From Peptoniphilus mikwangii (GTDB taxonomy: Bacteria; Bacillota; Clostridia; Tissierellales; Peptoniphilaceae): DNA of 64,000 nt. Positions 1 through 9,387 of the stretch are shown here, piece after piece; the stretch's first letter is position 1, and each line of letters starts with the position of its first letter. The notes below the pieces were generated by a model. The model searched no databases. It worked only from the letters and a program-made list of their open reading frames with translations, and was not told where the DNA came from. The stretch covers positions 391,343 to 455,342 of the forward strand of contig NZ_AUQY01000005.1 of the NCBI RefSeq assembly GCF_000468535.1. The letters are read 5' to 3'. The translations under genes and the position numbers were made by a program.

Positions 1-26
1 ATACAATATATATAGGAGGTAGGAGA

Positions 27-1493
27 ATGCCTAAGTCATTTGATGAAAATAATTATACATTATTATGTGATTTTTATGAGTTTGCCATGAGTAATGGATT
101 TTTTGAGATAGGATATAAAGAAAAAATAGTTTATTTTGATATGTTCTTTCGTTCTGTTCCTGATAATGCAAGCTATGCAATAATTGCAGGACTTGAACAA
201 ATTATAGAATATTTTGAAAATTTACATTTTTCAGATGAGGATATAGAATTTTTAAGAACTAAAAAAATTTTTAATGAAGAATATTTGGAATATTTGAGAA
301 ATTTTAAATTTGAATGTGATGTGTGGGCTATTCCGGAGGGGACAGTTGCTTTTCCGCAAGAGCCTCTTATTATAGTTAGAGGACCTATTATTCAAGCTCA
401 AATGGTAGAAACTATGATTTTATTAACTATAAATCATCAATCTATGATTGCTACAAAGGCTAACAGAATAGTATCAGCAGCAGATGGAAGGCCTGTTGTT
501 GAGTTTGGTTCAAGAAGAGCACAAGGATATACAGGAGCGAATTTAGGGGCAAGAGCAGCTTACATCGGTGGATGTCTTGGAACGGCAAATACCCTTGCAG
601 AAAAAATTTATGGAGTTCCGGCTCTTGGAACTATGGCACATTCATGGGTACAACTTTTTGATAGCGAATATGAGGCATTTAAAAAATATGCAGAAGTATA
701 TCCGCAAAATTGTTTACTTTTAGTTGATACTTATGACACTTTAAAAGAGGGAATACCAAATGCCATTAAGGTGTTTAATGAGGTTGTAGTTCCTAGCGGA
801 AATAGACCTAAGGGAATAAGAATAGATTCCGGAGATATAGCATATCTTACTAAAAAAGCAAGAGTAATGCTTAATGAGGCAGGGTTTGAAGATGCAAAAA
901 TAATGATTTCAAATTCATTGGATGAATTTACAATTCAAAATATTTTACATCAAGGAGCAAAGATAGATTCATTTGGTGTTGGTGAAAGACTTATAACTTC
1001 AAAAAGTTCTCCTGTATTCGGAGGAGTATATAAACTTACAACAATTGAAGAAGATGGAAAGCTGATTCCAAAAATAAAAATTTCGGAAAATGTAGCAAAG
1101 ATTACAAATCCCGGATTTAAGCAACTATATAGATTATATGATAAGGATACAAACAAGGCGATAGCAGATGTTATTACACTTCATGATGAAATTATAGATG
1201 ATTCTAAGGAATATGAAATTTTTCATCCTGTTTATACATGGAAGAGAAGAGTTTTAAATAATTTTATAGCTAAGCCTCTGCTTGAAAGAATATATGATAA
1301 AGGTAAGCTTGTTTATGAACTTCCGAATATTGAAGATATAAAAACTAAAGTTCAAGTTGAACTTGAAACTCTATGGGAAGAAACTAAAAGACTTGATAAT
1401 CCTCAAGAATATATAGTTGATTTATCTTATGACTTATGGAAGATTAAAGAAGAACTTTTGGGAGAACATGGTAAAAATATAAAAAGGAAATAG
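27..1493 (+). CDS. pncB: Nicotinate phosphoribosyltransferase
   Basis: Joins nicotinate and PRPP to give nicotinate mononucleotide, the entry step of the Preiss-Handler NAD salvage route in the cytosol. At 488 residues it has the length of the longer Firmicute NAPRTases. Visible family motifs are EFGSRRAQG from about residue 159, GTMAHSWVQ with His205 (the position of the histidine autophosphorylated in this family) and RIDSGD near residue 266. The ATG at 27 follows an AGGAGG at about 15-20. The next gene starts only 5 bases after the stop, so the two are probably cotranscribed. The promoter would lie left of the window. Confidence 0.95.
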   Translation: MPKSFDENNYTLLCDFYEFAMSNGFFEIGYKEKIVYFDMFFRSVPDNASYAIIAGLEQIIEYFENLHFSDEDIEFLRTKKIFNEEYLEYLRNFKFECDVWAIPEGTVAFPQEPLIIVRGPIIQAQMVETMILLTINHQSMIATKANRIVSAADGRPVVEFGSRRAQGYTGANLGARAAYIGGCLGTANTLAEKIYGVPALGTMAHSWVQLFDSEYEAFKKYAEVYPQNCLLLVDTYDTLKEGIPNAIKVFNEVVVPSGNRPKGIRIDSGDIAYLTKKARVMLNEAGFEDAKIMISNSLDEFTIQNILHQGAKIDSFGVGERLITSKSSPVFGGVYKLTTIEEDGKLIPKIKISENVAKITNPGFKQLYRLYDKDTNKAIADVITLHDEIIDDSKEYEIFHPVYTWKRRVLNNFIAKPLLERIYDKGKLVYELPNIEDIKTKVQVELETLWEETKRLDNPQEYIVDLSYDLWKIKEELLGEHGKNIKRK

Positions 1494-1498
1494 AGAAT

Positions 1499-2365
1499 AT
1501 GAATTACTACGGAAATGTATTTAGGCCTCCGAGTGAAGCAAGATCACTTATTATTCAGGCTACTATAGGCTGTTCTCATAATGACTGTACATTTTGTTAT
1601 ATGTATAAAGATGAGCCTTTCATAATTAGAAAAATAGATGATATAATAGCAGAACTTGAAACTATAAGAGATTATTTTCCGCAATTTGAAAGAGTGTTTA
1701 TAGCAGATGGAGATGCGCTTGTATTAAAAACAACGGATTTGTTAAGGCTGCTTGAGTATATAAATAAAAATTTCCCAAATGTAAATAGAATTTCATCTTA
1801 TGCAACTGCGGGAGATATTAACAGAAAATCAGTAGAAGAATTAAAACAGCTTTATGACAATGGACTTAAAATGCTCTATATAGGGTTTGAAAGTGGAGAT
1901 GATGAAATTTTAGCAGATATAAAAAAAGGTCTTACTACAGAAGAATATATATCTGCAATGGAAAAGTGCAAAAAGGTTAAAATGCAAACATCAATAACGA
2001 TAATTGCAGGTCTTGGCGGCAGAGAAAAATGGAAACAAAATGCAATTAATACTGCAAAATTAATAACAAAAACCAAACCTGATTATGTGAGTTACTTGAC
2101 TATGAGAATTTATAAAAATGCTCCGATATATGAGGATTATATATCGGGAAAATTTGAAATGCCTTCGGCTGAAGAAATACTTTATGAAATTAGACTGTTT
2201 TTAGAAAATGTAGATTCCGAGGGTACGATTTTCAGATCAAATCATGCTTCAAATTATGTACTACTTGGAGGAACTTTAAATAAAGATATAAGCGGTCTTA
2301 TTGAAACAATAGATGATACTCTGAGAAGGAAAAATTTCAGGCTCGGAATGATGAGAAGCCTATAG
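1499..2365 (+). CDS. Radical SAM protein
   Basis: A 288-residue radical SAM enzyme, predicted to cleave S-adenosylmethionine with a 4Fe-4S cluster. The cluster cysteines are Cys25, Cys30 and Cys33, spaced C-x4-C-x2-C rather than the common C-x3-C-x2-C, and followed by YMYK. The SAM-binding GGE-like strand and the GFESGDDEIL segment near residue 130 agree with the Elp3/NifB-type core. There is no extra C-terminal domain and no substrate can be named. It is packed 5 bases behind pncB and 12 bases ahead of an unknown gene, which hints at a shared transcript but not at a shared pathway. Confidence 0.85.
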   Translation: MNYYGNVFRPPSEARSLIIQATIGCSHNDCTFCYMYKDEPFIIRKIDDIIAELETIRDYFPQFERVFIADGDALVLKTTDLLRLLEYINKNFPNVNRISSYATAGDINRKSVEELKQLYDNGLKMLYIGFESGDDEILADIKKGLTTEEYISAMEKCKKVKMQTSITIIAGLGGREKWKQNAINTAKLITKTKPDYVSYLTMRIYKNAPIYEDYISGKFEMPSAEEILYEIRLFLENVDSEGTIFRSNHASNYVLLGGTLNKDISGLIETIDDTLRRKNFRLGMMRSL

Positions 2366-2377
2366 AAGGGAAAAAAT

Positions 2378-3118
2378 ATGTTATATACGCTTAATTTAAT
2401 GGATAAAAATAATTTTGAGACTATGTTAAACATGCAAGCCATACCTGTTGATTGGATAGCAGATGAAACATTTTTTAATATGAGTTATGAATCTGTTGCT
2501 GCATATGAGCATTATAGTAGTATAAAAAATATTTTTAATTTAATTGTGCTGTTACAAAGAGTAGAAAAAGATGATTTGATTTGGGTGAGGAGCGAAAGCT
2601 ATTATGCAATAGCAAAGGTAAAACAGTCTGCTCAGTTTAACAGTTTTGGAGCAAAAATAGCAATTAAAGCTGTTGTATATGAAATTTTTGATATTCCGTC
2701 TGAAGTGGTAATGAACTTGGACAAATTTTTAATGTCGGAAATAAAAGATAGAAAAATTATTTTAGAGAGCGATAGAATATTTAATTCTTTTAAAGAAGGC
2801 GAAATTTGTATCGGAGATGAAAATTCAGAGGAGAGTTTACAGCTCGAGTTTGTAAAAGACAGTTCCAATATGCTTGAAGTTAGAAAAAAGTATGATATTA
2901 TGCCTTATAAAAAATCAAAAATCAATGTATCTTCAAAAATTACTAAGAAAAAAAGAGAAGTGGATAATAATTTTGGGGAACTTATAATAGAATTATATCC
3001 GCCTGATAAAAAAGAAGAAATACGAAAGTATGATTTCTTTAAAAGTAATCAAGTTTCATTAAACAGTGCAGAAGATAAGGTATATGTGCAAGAAATAAGC
3101 AAAGATAAAAATATTTAA
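2378..3118 (+). CDS. Conserved-looking hypothetical protein, 246 aa
   Basis: I do not recognise this family. The product is a soluble, mixed alpha/beta protein of 246 residues with no signal peptide or membrane segment. The middle, around DDLIWVRSESYYAIAKV (near residues 68-84), reads like a small beta-barrel or EVE/PUA-like element, but this is only an impression. The C-terminal third is lysine-rich and probably disordered. It begins 12 bases after the radical SAM gene behind a GAAGGG-type RBS and ends before a hairpin terminator, so it closes the pncB transcript. Confidence 0.7.
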   Translation: MLYTLNLMDKNNFETMLNMQAIPVDWIADETFFNMSYESVAAYEHYSSIKNIFNLIVLLQRVEKDDLIWVRSESYYAIAKVKQSAQFNSFGAKIAIKAVVYEIFDIPSEVVMNLDKFLMSEIKDRKIILESDRIFNSFKEGEICIGDENSEESLQLEFVKDSSNMLEVRKKYDIMPYKKSKINVSSKITKKKREVDNNFGELIIELYPPDKKEEIRKYDFFKSNQVSLNSAEDKVYVQEISKDKNI

Positions 3119-3156
3119 CAAAATATTTTATAAAACAATAAAATAATAATAAAAAG

Positions 3157-3196
3157 AAATCACTTTTTTTAGTATAATATAAAGAGTGATTTTTTT
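3157..3196 (+). terminator. Rho-independent terminator after the pncB operon
   Basis: AAATCACT at 3157-3164 pairs with AGTGATTT at 3185-3192, followed by a run of T. The loop is long (about 20 bases) and contains a TATAAT at 3173-3178 that could serve as a -10 for the next operon, although no good -35 is in place. Confidence 0.6.
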
Positions 3197-3208
3197 ATTG
3201 AGGTGAAT

Positions 3209-3853
3209 ATGGTTTATTTATTTGATTTAGATGGAACATTATTAGATACAAAAGAGGGAATTATAAATGGATTTTTATATGGATTTGAAAAAATAGGATA
3301 TAAAGACTACAATATAGATAATATAAAAAATTTTATAGGACCTCCGCTTGAAGATACATTTATAAATAAATTGGGATTTTCAAAAAATTTGTCGGATAAA
3401 ACTATAGAATATTTTAGACAATATTATAAAGCAAAAGGGCAATATGAAAATACATTTTATGATGGAGTGTGTGATGCACTTGAGTATATTAGAAGAGATA
3501 ATATAGCTGCAGTAGCTACATCAAAGCCTGAAAAACAGTCTATTGAAATTTTAAAAAATAGAAAAATGGATAGATATTTCAACTTTATAGGTGGAGCTAC
3601 AGAAGATGCGGAAAGAAGTAAAAAACATGATGTTATAGAATATGTGTTAAAAAAATTAGAAATTAGTTCAAGAGAGAAAGTATATATGATAGGGGATAGA
3701 TATTCTGATATAAATGGAGCTAAGCAATCTGATATTAAGTCCATAGGCGTAACATGGGGATATGGTTCAAGAGAAGAGCTTCTTGATTGTAAGGCGGATT
3801 ATATCGTTGACAATGCTAAAGAGTTAAATGAGTTGATACAAAAAATAAAATAA
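3209..3853 (+). CDS. HAD-family hydrolase (phosphoglycolate phosphatase-like)
   Basis: A haloacid dehalogenase superfamily phosphatase of about 214 residues. Motif I, DLDGTLLDT, opens the protein with the nucleophile Asp6 and general acid Asp8. Motif II is the Thr of AVATSKPEKQ and motif IV is MIGDRYSDINGA. The cap is the alpha-helical type 1 kind seen in Gph/PpaX proteins. A GTG at 3203 gives two more residues, but the ATG at 3209 gives the usual MVYLFDLDGT start behind GAGGTG; the spacing is short for both, so the start is not certain. It heads a likely three-gene operon with the TRIC-like and DegV genes. The natural substrate cannot be read from sequence. Confidence 0.85.
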   Translation: MVYLFDLDGTLLDTKEGIINGFLYGFEKIGYKDYNIDNIKNFIGPPLEDTFINKLGFSKNLSDKTIEYFRQYYKAKGQYENTFYDGVCDALEYIRRDNIAAVATSKPEKQSIEILKNRKMDRYFNFIGGATEDAERSKKHDVIEYVLKKLEISSREKVYMIGDRYSDINGAKQSDIKSIGVTWGYGSREELLDCKADYIVDNAKELNELIQKIK

Positions 3854-3870
3854 TTTATTAGGGGTTAAGT

Positions 3871-4518
3871 ATGTTGAATTATAGTGAAATAGATGCCGTA
3901 TTAGAAATTATAGGCACGATTGCATTTGCATCCTCGGGAGCGATGGTTGGGATAAGAAAGGGCATGGATTTATTCGGAATTCTTGTACTTGGAATAGTAA
4001 CAGCACTCGGCGGAGGATGTGTTAGAGATATAATACTTGGGATAACACCTCCGGGAATGTTTGTAAATTCATCTTATGCAATTCAGGCTTTAATATCATC
4101 GCTAATACTGTTTATGATATTTTATGTGAAAACCGATTATCTAAATTCTAAGGCACTAAAAAAATATGAAGATTTTTTGATGATTTTGGATGCAATAGGG
4201 CTTGGTGCATTTACTGTAACAGGAATAAATACAGCTATTGGCACAGGATATGCTGAAAAGGAATTTTTATTAATATTTGTAGGCATGTTAACAGGAGTCG
4301 GAGGAGGAATAATAAGAGATGTATTTTCAAATAGTATTCCGTCAATTTTTAAAGAACAAATTTATGCGGTGGCTTCATTTTTTGGAGCATGTTTTTATGT
4401 ACTGTTCATAGATAAACTTGATGCAGATACAGTTATGATATTAAGTGCAATGATAGTTATAATTATAAGAATATTTGCAGTGAAGAAAAATCTTCATTTG
4501 CCAAAAGTTAAAATTTAG
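3871..4518 (+). CDS. TRIC-family (UPF0126/YicG-like) membrane channel
   Basis: A 215-residue membrane protein with seven hydrophobic segments. It has an internal duplication: GGGCVRDIILG in the first half and GGGIIRDVF in the second. These glycine-rich repeats define the bacterial TRIC/Gly_transporter family, whose studied members are trimeric monovalent cation channels. It follows the HAD gene by 17 bases and precedes degV by 11, so it is mid-operon. The ion carried here is not evident. Confidence 0.88.
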   Translation: MLNYSEIDAVLEIIGTIAFASSGAMVGIRKGMDLFGILVLGIVTALGGGCVRDIILGITPPGMFVNSSYAIQALISSLILFMIFYVKTDYLNSKALKKYEDFLMILDAIGLGAFTVTGINTAIGTGYAEKEFLLIFVGMLTGVGGGIIRDVFSNSIPSIFKEQIYAVASFFGACFYVLFIDKLDADTVMILSAMIVIIIRIFAVKKNLHLPKVKI

Positions 4519-4529
4519 GGAGATTTGTT

Positions 4530-5426
4530 ATGAATATAAAAATAATAACAGATGGCGGTTGTGATATTTCAAAAGAATATATAAAAAAATATGATATAGA
4601 AATTTTACCAATAGCAGTAAATGATGGCATAGAAGAGTACTTTGGAGATGATGAACTATCGTCGAATGAATTATTTAAAAACATGAGAAATAAAAAAGTT
4701 TATGGAACAAGTCAAGTTGGGAACATGGATTATATTCAATGTTTTGAAAAGTATGCATCTGAAAATAGAGAAATAATTTATATTTCTCTATCGTCTGGAA
4801 TTACAGGGACATATGATGCTGCACTCAGAATTAGAGAAGAAGTTTTAAAAAAATACAAAAGTGCAAAGATTCATGTATTTGATTCATTTTGTGCAACTTG
4901 CGGTCTTGGACTTATGGTTCACAGGGCGGCGATGATGGCGGCAGACGGAAGAGATTCAAAATATATTTTAAATGCGCTTGAATTTTTAAAAGCTCATCAA
5001 GAACATGTATTTTCAGTAACAACTTTAGAGTTTTTAGTAAGGGGCGGTAGAGTTTCAAAAGGAAGTGCAGCAATAGGGGGGATCTTAAATATCAAACCTA
5101 TTATGGAACTTACAAAGACAGATGGAAAAATAACATCCCTTGATAAGGCGAGAGGAGAAAATAATTTATATAAAAAGCTTTCAGAAGAGCTTGCAAAGAA
5201 AAGTGGTGGAAAGTTTAATACAAATCAAAGTATCATAATAGCTTATGGAGATGATGTTTCGTTTGCGGAGCGTTTGAAAAATCATATATTATCCGAGTAT
5301 AATATATCTGAACAACAAATTTATTGTAACCAGCTCGGAACAGTTATTGGAGCACATACAGGACCCGATTTTGTCGGGGTGTTTTTCCTGAGTAAATTAT
5401 TTGAAGATTATAATGAAGTAAGATAG
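4530..5426 (+). CDS. DegV family fatty-acid-binding protein
   Basis: A 298-residue DegV/FakB-type protein. The N-terminal TDGGCDIS, the central YISLSSGITGTYDAA and the TTLEFLVRGGRVSK / GGILNIKPI stretch are the family hallmarks that line the fatty-acid pocket. In Gram-positives such proteins present exogenous fatty acids to the FakA kinase; no fakA is in this window, so the specific role is inferred from family only. The terminator hairpin overlaps the stop codon. Confidence 0.9.
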   Translation: MNIKIITDGGCDISKEYIKKYDIEILPIAVNDGIEEYFGDDELSSNELFKNMRNKKVYGTSQVGNMDYIQCFEKYASENREIIYISLSSGITGTYDAALRIREEVLKKYKSAKIHVFDSFCATCGLGLMVHRAAMMAADGRDSKYILNALEFLKAHQEHVFSVTTLEFLVRGGRVSKGSAAIGGILNIKPIMELTKTDGKITSLDKARGENNLYKKLSEELAKKSGGKFNTNQSIIIAYGDDVSFAERLKNHILSEYNISEQQIYCNQLGTVIGAHTGPDFVGVFFLSKLFEDYNEVR

Positions 5427-5448
5427 CTTTACAGCTATCTTATTTTTG
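5421..5448 (+). terminator. Rho-independent terminator after degV
   Basis: AGATAGCT at 5421-5428 pairs with AGCTATCT at 5433-5440 and is followed by TATTTTTG. The left arm contains the degV stop codon. Confidence 0.75.
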
Positions 5449-5681
5449 TAAATCGGATATAAAGCGGATAAGCATATAATATACCTGTAAAAATATATCT
5501 GAATCAAAAAAATGAAATAATGAATTAAAAATTTCATAGGTATTTTATGATAACTTGGTAATTATATTTCTATATATTAAATAAGTGTAATATAGATAAA
5601 ATGTATATTTACAAAAAAAAGAATTTAGTTTATTATAAGAGTAGCAGTACGAAGTATCAAAATATGACGGGAGGTAATTTT

Positions 5682-6455
5682 ATGACTTATTATGTAGATC
5701 TTAATAGCGACATTGGAGAAGGATATGGCGCATATAAGATGGGAATGGACGAAGAAATTATAAAGCATGTTACGAGCATTAATCTTGCTTGTGGATGGCA
5801 TGCAGGAGATCCTTTAATTATGGATAAGACGGTTAAACTTGCAAAAGAATTCGGGGTAAATGTAGGGGCACATCCCGGATATCCTGATCTACTTGGATTT
5901 GGTAGAAGAAACTTGGCAATTACTCCCGAAGAAGCAAGATGTTATATGCTATACCAGACAGGTGCATTGATAGCGTTTACAAAAGCTCACGGTATAAAAC
6001 TTCAACATATGAAATTGCATGGTGGATTTTATAACAAGGCATGCGCAGATAAAGCACTTGCAGATGCAATTCTTGATGGGATTGAAGCTTTGGATAAGGA
6101 TATAATATTGATGGTATTAAGTGGAAGCTACATAGCTAAAGCCGGAAAAGAAAGAGGTTTCAGAGTTTCAGAAGAGGTATTTGCCGATAGAGGATATAAT
6201 GTAGACGGTTCTTTAGTTAACAGAAGTTTACCGGGTGCATTTGTAAAGGATCCTAAAGATGCAATTCCAAGAGTTATAAGAATGATTAAAGAAGGAAAAG
6301 TAACAACAGCAGCAGGGGAAGAGATAGACATAAAGGCAGATTCTATATGTGTACACGGAGATAATCCTCATGCGATTGAATTTGTAAAGCAAATAAGAGC
6401 GGGATTAGCAGAAGCGGGTATAACAATTGCTCCAATACAAGACTTTATAAAATAG
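5682..6455 (+). CDS. pxpA: 5-oxoprolinase subunit A (LamB/YcsF family)
   Basis: Subunit of the ATP-dependent prokaryotic 5-oxoprolinase, which opens pyroglutamate to glutamate together with PxpB and PxpC. The 257-residue product opens with DLNSDIGEGYGAY and carries LACGWHAGDP, GAHPGYPDL and KLHGGFYNKA, all typical of the YcsF family. The frame is open from 5601, but the ATG at 5682 has a clean GGGAGG RBS and the canonical N-terminus, so the upstream 27 codons are not counted. It begins a four-gene operon that interposes an NRAMP-like transporter between pxpA and pxpB, as ycsG does in the Bacillus ycsF-kip cluster. I could not place a convincing promoter in 5449-5681. Confidence 0.93.
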   Translation: MTYYVDLNSDIGEGYGAYKMGMDEEIIKHVTSINLACGWHAGDPLIMDKTVKLAKEFGVNVGAHPGYPDLLGFGRRNLAITPEEARCYMLYQTGALIAFTKAHGIKLQHMKLHGGFYNKACADKALADAILDGIEALDKDIILMVLSGSYIAKAGKERGFRVSEEVFADRGYNVDGSLVNRSLPGAFVKDPKDAIPRVIRMIKEGKVTTAAGEEIDIKADSICVHGDNPHAIEFVKQIRAGLAEAGITIAPIQDFIK

Positions 6456-6467
6456 GAGGAAATATTT

Positions 6468-7667
6468 ATGGAAAAAAATAAAAAAGGAAACCTTTCTGTA
6501 TTACTAGGAGCGGCATTTTTGATGGCGACATCAGCTATTGGGCCTGGATTTATGACTCAAACAGCTACATTTACAAATGGATTAAAGGCTGATTTTGCAT
6601 TTGTAATATTAGTGTCAATAGTTATGAGTTATATAACTCAGTTAAACGTATGGAGAGTTATTGCAGTATCAAAGCTTAGAGGACAGGACATTGCAAATAA
6701 GGTATTACCAGGACTTGGATATTTTATTGCATTTCTTGTAGCACTTGGCGGACTTGCTTTCAACATCGGTAATGTCGGTGGAGCAGGACTTGGAATAAAT
6801 GTAATTTTCGGATTAGATCCTAAGGTTGGAGCGGCAATCGGAGGAATACTCGGAGTAATAATTTTCACATCTAAGTCAGCAGGAAAGGCTATGGATAAAC
6901 TTACACAAATTTTAGGAGCGGCAATGATTATACTTATAGCTTATGTTTGTGCTACAACAGCTCCTCCTGTATCAGAAGCTGCAAAGAGAATGGTAGCTCC
7001 ATCAGATATGGGAGCAACAGTTCCTGCAATATTAACACTTCTTGGAGGAACAGTAGGTGGATATATAGTATTTTCAGGCGGTCACAGATTAATTGATGCC
7101 GGAGTAACAGGAGAAGAAAATTTAAGTGAAGTAAATAAATCGGCGACACTTGGTATAGTAGTAGCACTTGTAGTAAGAATTCTTTTATTCTTAGCAGTTC
7201 TTGGAGTAATAAATAGCGGTGGAGTACTTGATGAGAAAAATGTTGCAGCATCTGCGTTTAGAATTGCGAGTGGTGAAATCGGATACAAGATATTCGGTAT
7301 AGTATTTACAGCTGCAGCACTTACATCAGTAGTAGGAGCAGCATTTACATCAGTATCTTTCTTAAAAACATTATTTAAGCCAATAGGAGAAAGAGCGAAT
7401 CTTGTAACAATACTTTTTATAGTTTTTTCAACAATTATATTTATATTTATCGGACAACCACAAAAATTACTTGTATTAGTAGGAGCGCTAAATGGATTGA
7501 TTTTACCTATAACACTTGCAGTAATGCTTATAGCAAGTAAAAAGAAATCAATAGTTGGAGAATATGTTCATTCAAATATATTATTCTATTTAGGTTGGGT
7601 AGTTACTGTAGTATCTGCATATATAGGAGTTACAACATTTGTTAGTAAGATGTCAACATTCTTCTAA
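6468..7667 (+). CDS. NRAMP-related transporter of the pxp operon
   Basis: A 399-residue carrier with about eleven hydrophobic segments and the NRAMP/SLC11 (YcsG-like) profile, 12 bases after pxpA and 14 before pxpB. Divalent-metal NRAMPs use a DPGN motif in helix 1 and an MPHN motif in helix 6. At the matching places this protein reads SAIGPGFMTQ (near residue 23) and GGYIVFSGGH (near residue 198), so the metal-coordinating residues are not there. The operon position suggests it brings in 5-oxoproline or a related amino acid, perhaps with a cation. That substrate is inference. Confidence 0.8.
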   Translation: MEKNKKGNLSVLLGAAFLMATSAIGPGFMTQTATFTNGLKADFAFVILVSIVMSYITQLNVWRVIAVSKLRGQDIANKVLPGLGYFIAFLVALGGLAFNIGNVGGAGLGINVIFGLDPKVGAAIGGILGVIIFTSKSAGKAMDKLTQILGAAMIILIAYVCATTAPPVSEAAKRMVAPSDMGATVPAILTLLGGTVGGYIVFSGGHRLIDAGVTGEENLSEVNKSATLGIVVALVVRILLFLAVLGVINSGGVLDEKNVAASAFRIASGEIGYKIFGIVFTAAALTSVVGAAFTSVSFLKTLFKPIGERANLVTILFIVFSTIIFIFIGQPQKLLVLVGALNGLILPITLAVMLIASKKKSIVGEYVHSNILFYLGWVVTVVSAYIGVTTFVSKMSTFF

Positions 7668-7681
7668 GGAGAAGTGATTAA

Positions 7682-8428
7682 ATGTATAATAATGTTAAAT
7701 ATCTTATTGCGGGAGATAGAGCTCTTATTATGGAATTTGGTAATGAGATTTCAAAAGATATAAACTCTCGCATTAGAATGACTATTGAAAAAATTGAAAA
7801 AAGTAATATTGAGGGAATAGTTGAACTTGTTCCAACATATAGATCTATAACTGTTTCATATAATCCATTGATTATAAAATATGATGAACTTGTAGAGAAA
7901 CTTCGTGAATTTGAAAAGCATAAGGAAGAATCAGACGGAGATACAATAAGACTTATAGAAATACCTACAGTTTATGGTGGTGAATATGGCCCTGATTTGA
8001 AATTTGTATCTGAACATTCAGGATTAAATGAAGAAGAAGTAGTAGAAATTCATACAGGAACAGACTATTTGGTATATATGATGGGATTTGCACCGGGATT
8101 CACTTATCTTGGTGGAATGGACGAGAGAATAGCAACACCTAGATTAAAAAGCCCAAGGCTCAAAATTCCAGGTGGTTCTGTCGGAATAGCAGGAGCTCAA
8201 ACAGGGATGTATCCTTCCGATTCACCGGGAGGTTGGCAGTTAATAGGAAGAACTCCGCTGAAATTATATGATGAGGCTAATGATCCTCCTGTGTTTATAA
8301 ATGCAGGTGATTATATCAGATATGTAAAAATAGATGAAGCTGAATATGAAAAGATAAAGTCGGAAGTTGAAAACGGAACATATGAAGTTAGTATAAAAAC
8401 TGTGGATAGAGGTGAGCTGAATGGCTAA
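7682..8428 (+). CDS. pxpB: 5-oxoprolinase subunit B (KipI family)
   Basis: A 248-residue member of the KipI/PxpB family (carboxyltransferase domain, subdomain C/D type). Diagnostic stretches are HTGTDYLVYMMGFAPGFTYL and SVGIAGAQTGMYPSDSPGGW. It forms the PxpBC part of the ATP-dependent 5-oxoprolinase. The Bacillus orthologue also inhibits the KinA kinase, but nothing here shows that role. The last 8 bases overlap pxpC, so translation is probably coupled. Confidence 0.94.
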   Translation: MYNNVKYLIAGDRALIMEFGNEISKDINSRIRMTIEKIEKSNIEGIVELVPTYRSITVSYNPLIIKYDELVEKLREFEKHKEESDGDTIRLIEIPTVYGGEYGPDLKFVSEHSGLNEEEVVEIHTGTDYLVYMMGFAPGFTYLGGMDERIATPRLKSPRLKIPGGSVGIAGAQTGMYPSDSPGGWQLIGRTPLKLYDEANDPPVFINAGDYIRYVKIDEAEYEKIKSEVENGTYEVSIKTVDRGELNG

Positions 8429-9365
8429 GATTAAGGTTTTAAACGGAGGCATTTACACCACAGTTCAGGACTATGGAAGAATAGGATATCAAAAATTTGG
8501 TATAGCACCTGCGGGTGTAATGGATGAATACTCTTATGAACTTGCAAATGCTTTGACAGGAAACAAAAGAGGAGAAGCGGTTTTAGAGATAACATATTTG
8601 GGACCTATGTTGAAATTTGAAGACGAGGTAGTAATAGCAGTCACAGGTGCAAATGTAAGTCCTAAGATAGATGGAGTTCCTATAAATATGTATGAAAGCT
8701 ATAAAATAGGAGCGGGCAGTACACTATCATTTGGAAAACTTATAGATGGAGTTAGAGCATATCTTGCATTTGGCGGAGAAATAGATGTTCCTGTAGTGAA
8801 TGGAAGTAAGTCAACATTAGTTAAGAGTAAAATCGGAGGATATGAAGGACGACCGTTAAAAGCAGGAGATGAATTTGAAGTAAAGGTAAATGAAGCTGCC
8901 AAAGAAGGAAAAATTTTACCGGATAAATACAAAGCTCAAATAAATAAATTTAATGTTATAAGAGTTGTACTTGGACCGCAAGATGATTACTTTACTGAAG
9001 ATGGAATTAAAAAATTGTTTAGATCGGGAGGATATACACTTACAAAAAATATAGATAGAATGGGTGTAAGGCTTGACGGTGCAGCACTTGAACATAAAAC
9101 AGCGGCAGATATTATATCTGATGGAACAGTAATGGGTGCAGTACAAGTTCCTTCTGATGGACACCCTATAATTTTAATGGCTGATAGGCAGACAACAGGC
9201 GGATATACTAAAATTGGAACTATAATAAAAGAAGATATCGCAAAAATTGCACAAATGGGCGCTATGAATAAGTTATGCTTTACTGAAATATCACTTAGTG
9301 ATGCACAAAAAGAATATGAAAAATTTGAACAAAAAATTCTTGATGCAAGAGAATCCGTTAAATAA
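8421..9365 (+). CDS. pxpC: 5-oxoprolinase subunit C (KipA family)
   Basis: A 314-residue PxpC/KipA (allophanate hydrolase subunit 2-like) protein. The N-terminus contains TTVQDYGRIGYQKFGI and PAGVMDEYSYELANAL, and the C-terminal part has SDGTVMGAVQVPSDGHPI and DRQTTGGYTKIG, the usual family blocks. It closes the pxpA-transporter-pxpB-pxpC operon and is followed by a hairpin terminator 23 bases later. Confidence 0.94.
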   Translation: MAKIKVLNGGIYTTVQDYGRIGYQKFGIAPAGVMDEYSYELANALTGNKRGEAVLEITYLGPMLKFEDEVVIAVTGANVSPKIDGVPINMYESYKIGAGSTLSFGKLIDGVRAYLAFGGEIDVPVVNGSKSTLVKSKIGGYEGRPLKAGDEFEVKVNEAAKEGKILPDKYKAQINKFNVIRVVLGPQDDYFTEDGIKKLFRSGGYTLTKNIDRMGVRLDGAALEHKTAADIISDGTVMGAVQVPSDGHPIILMADRQTTGGYTKIGTIIKEDIAKIAQMGAMNKLCFTEISLSDAQKEYEKFEQKILDARESVK

Positions 9366-9387
9366 ATTTGTTTGAATTTAAACTTAA

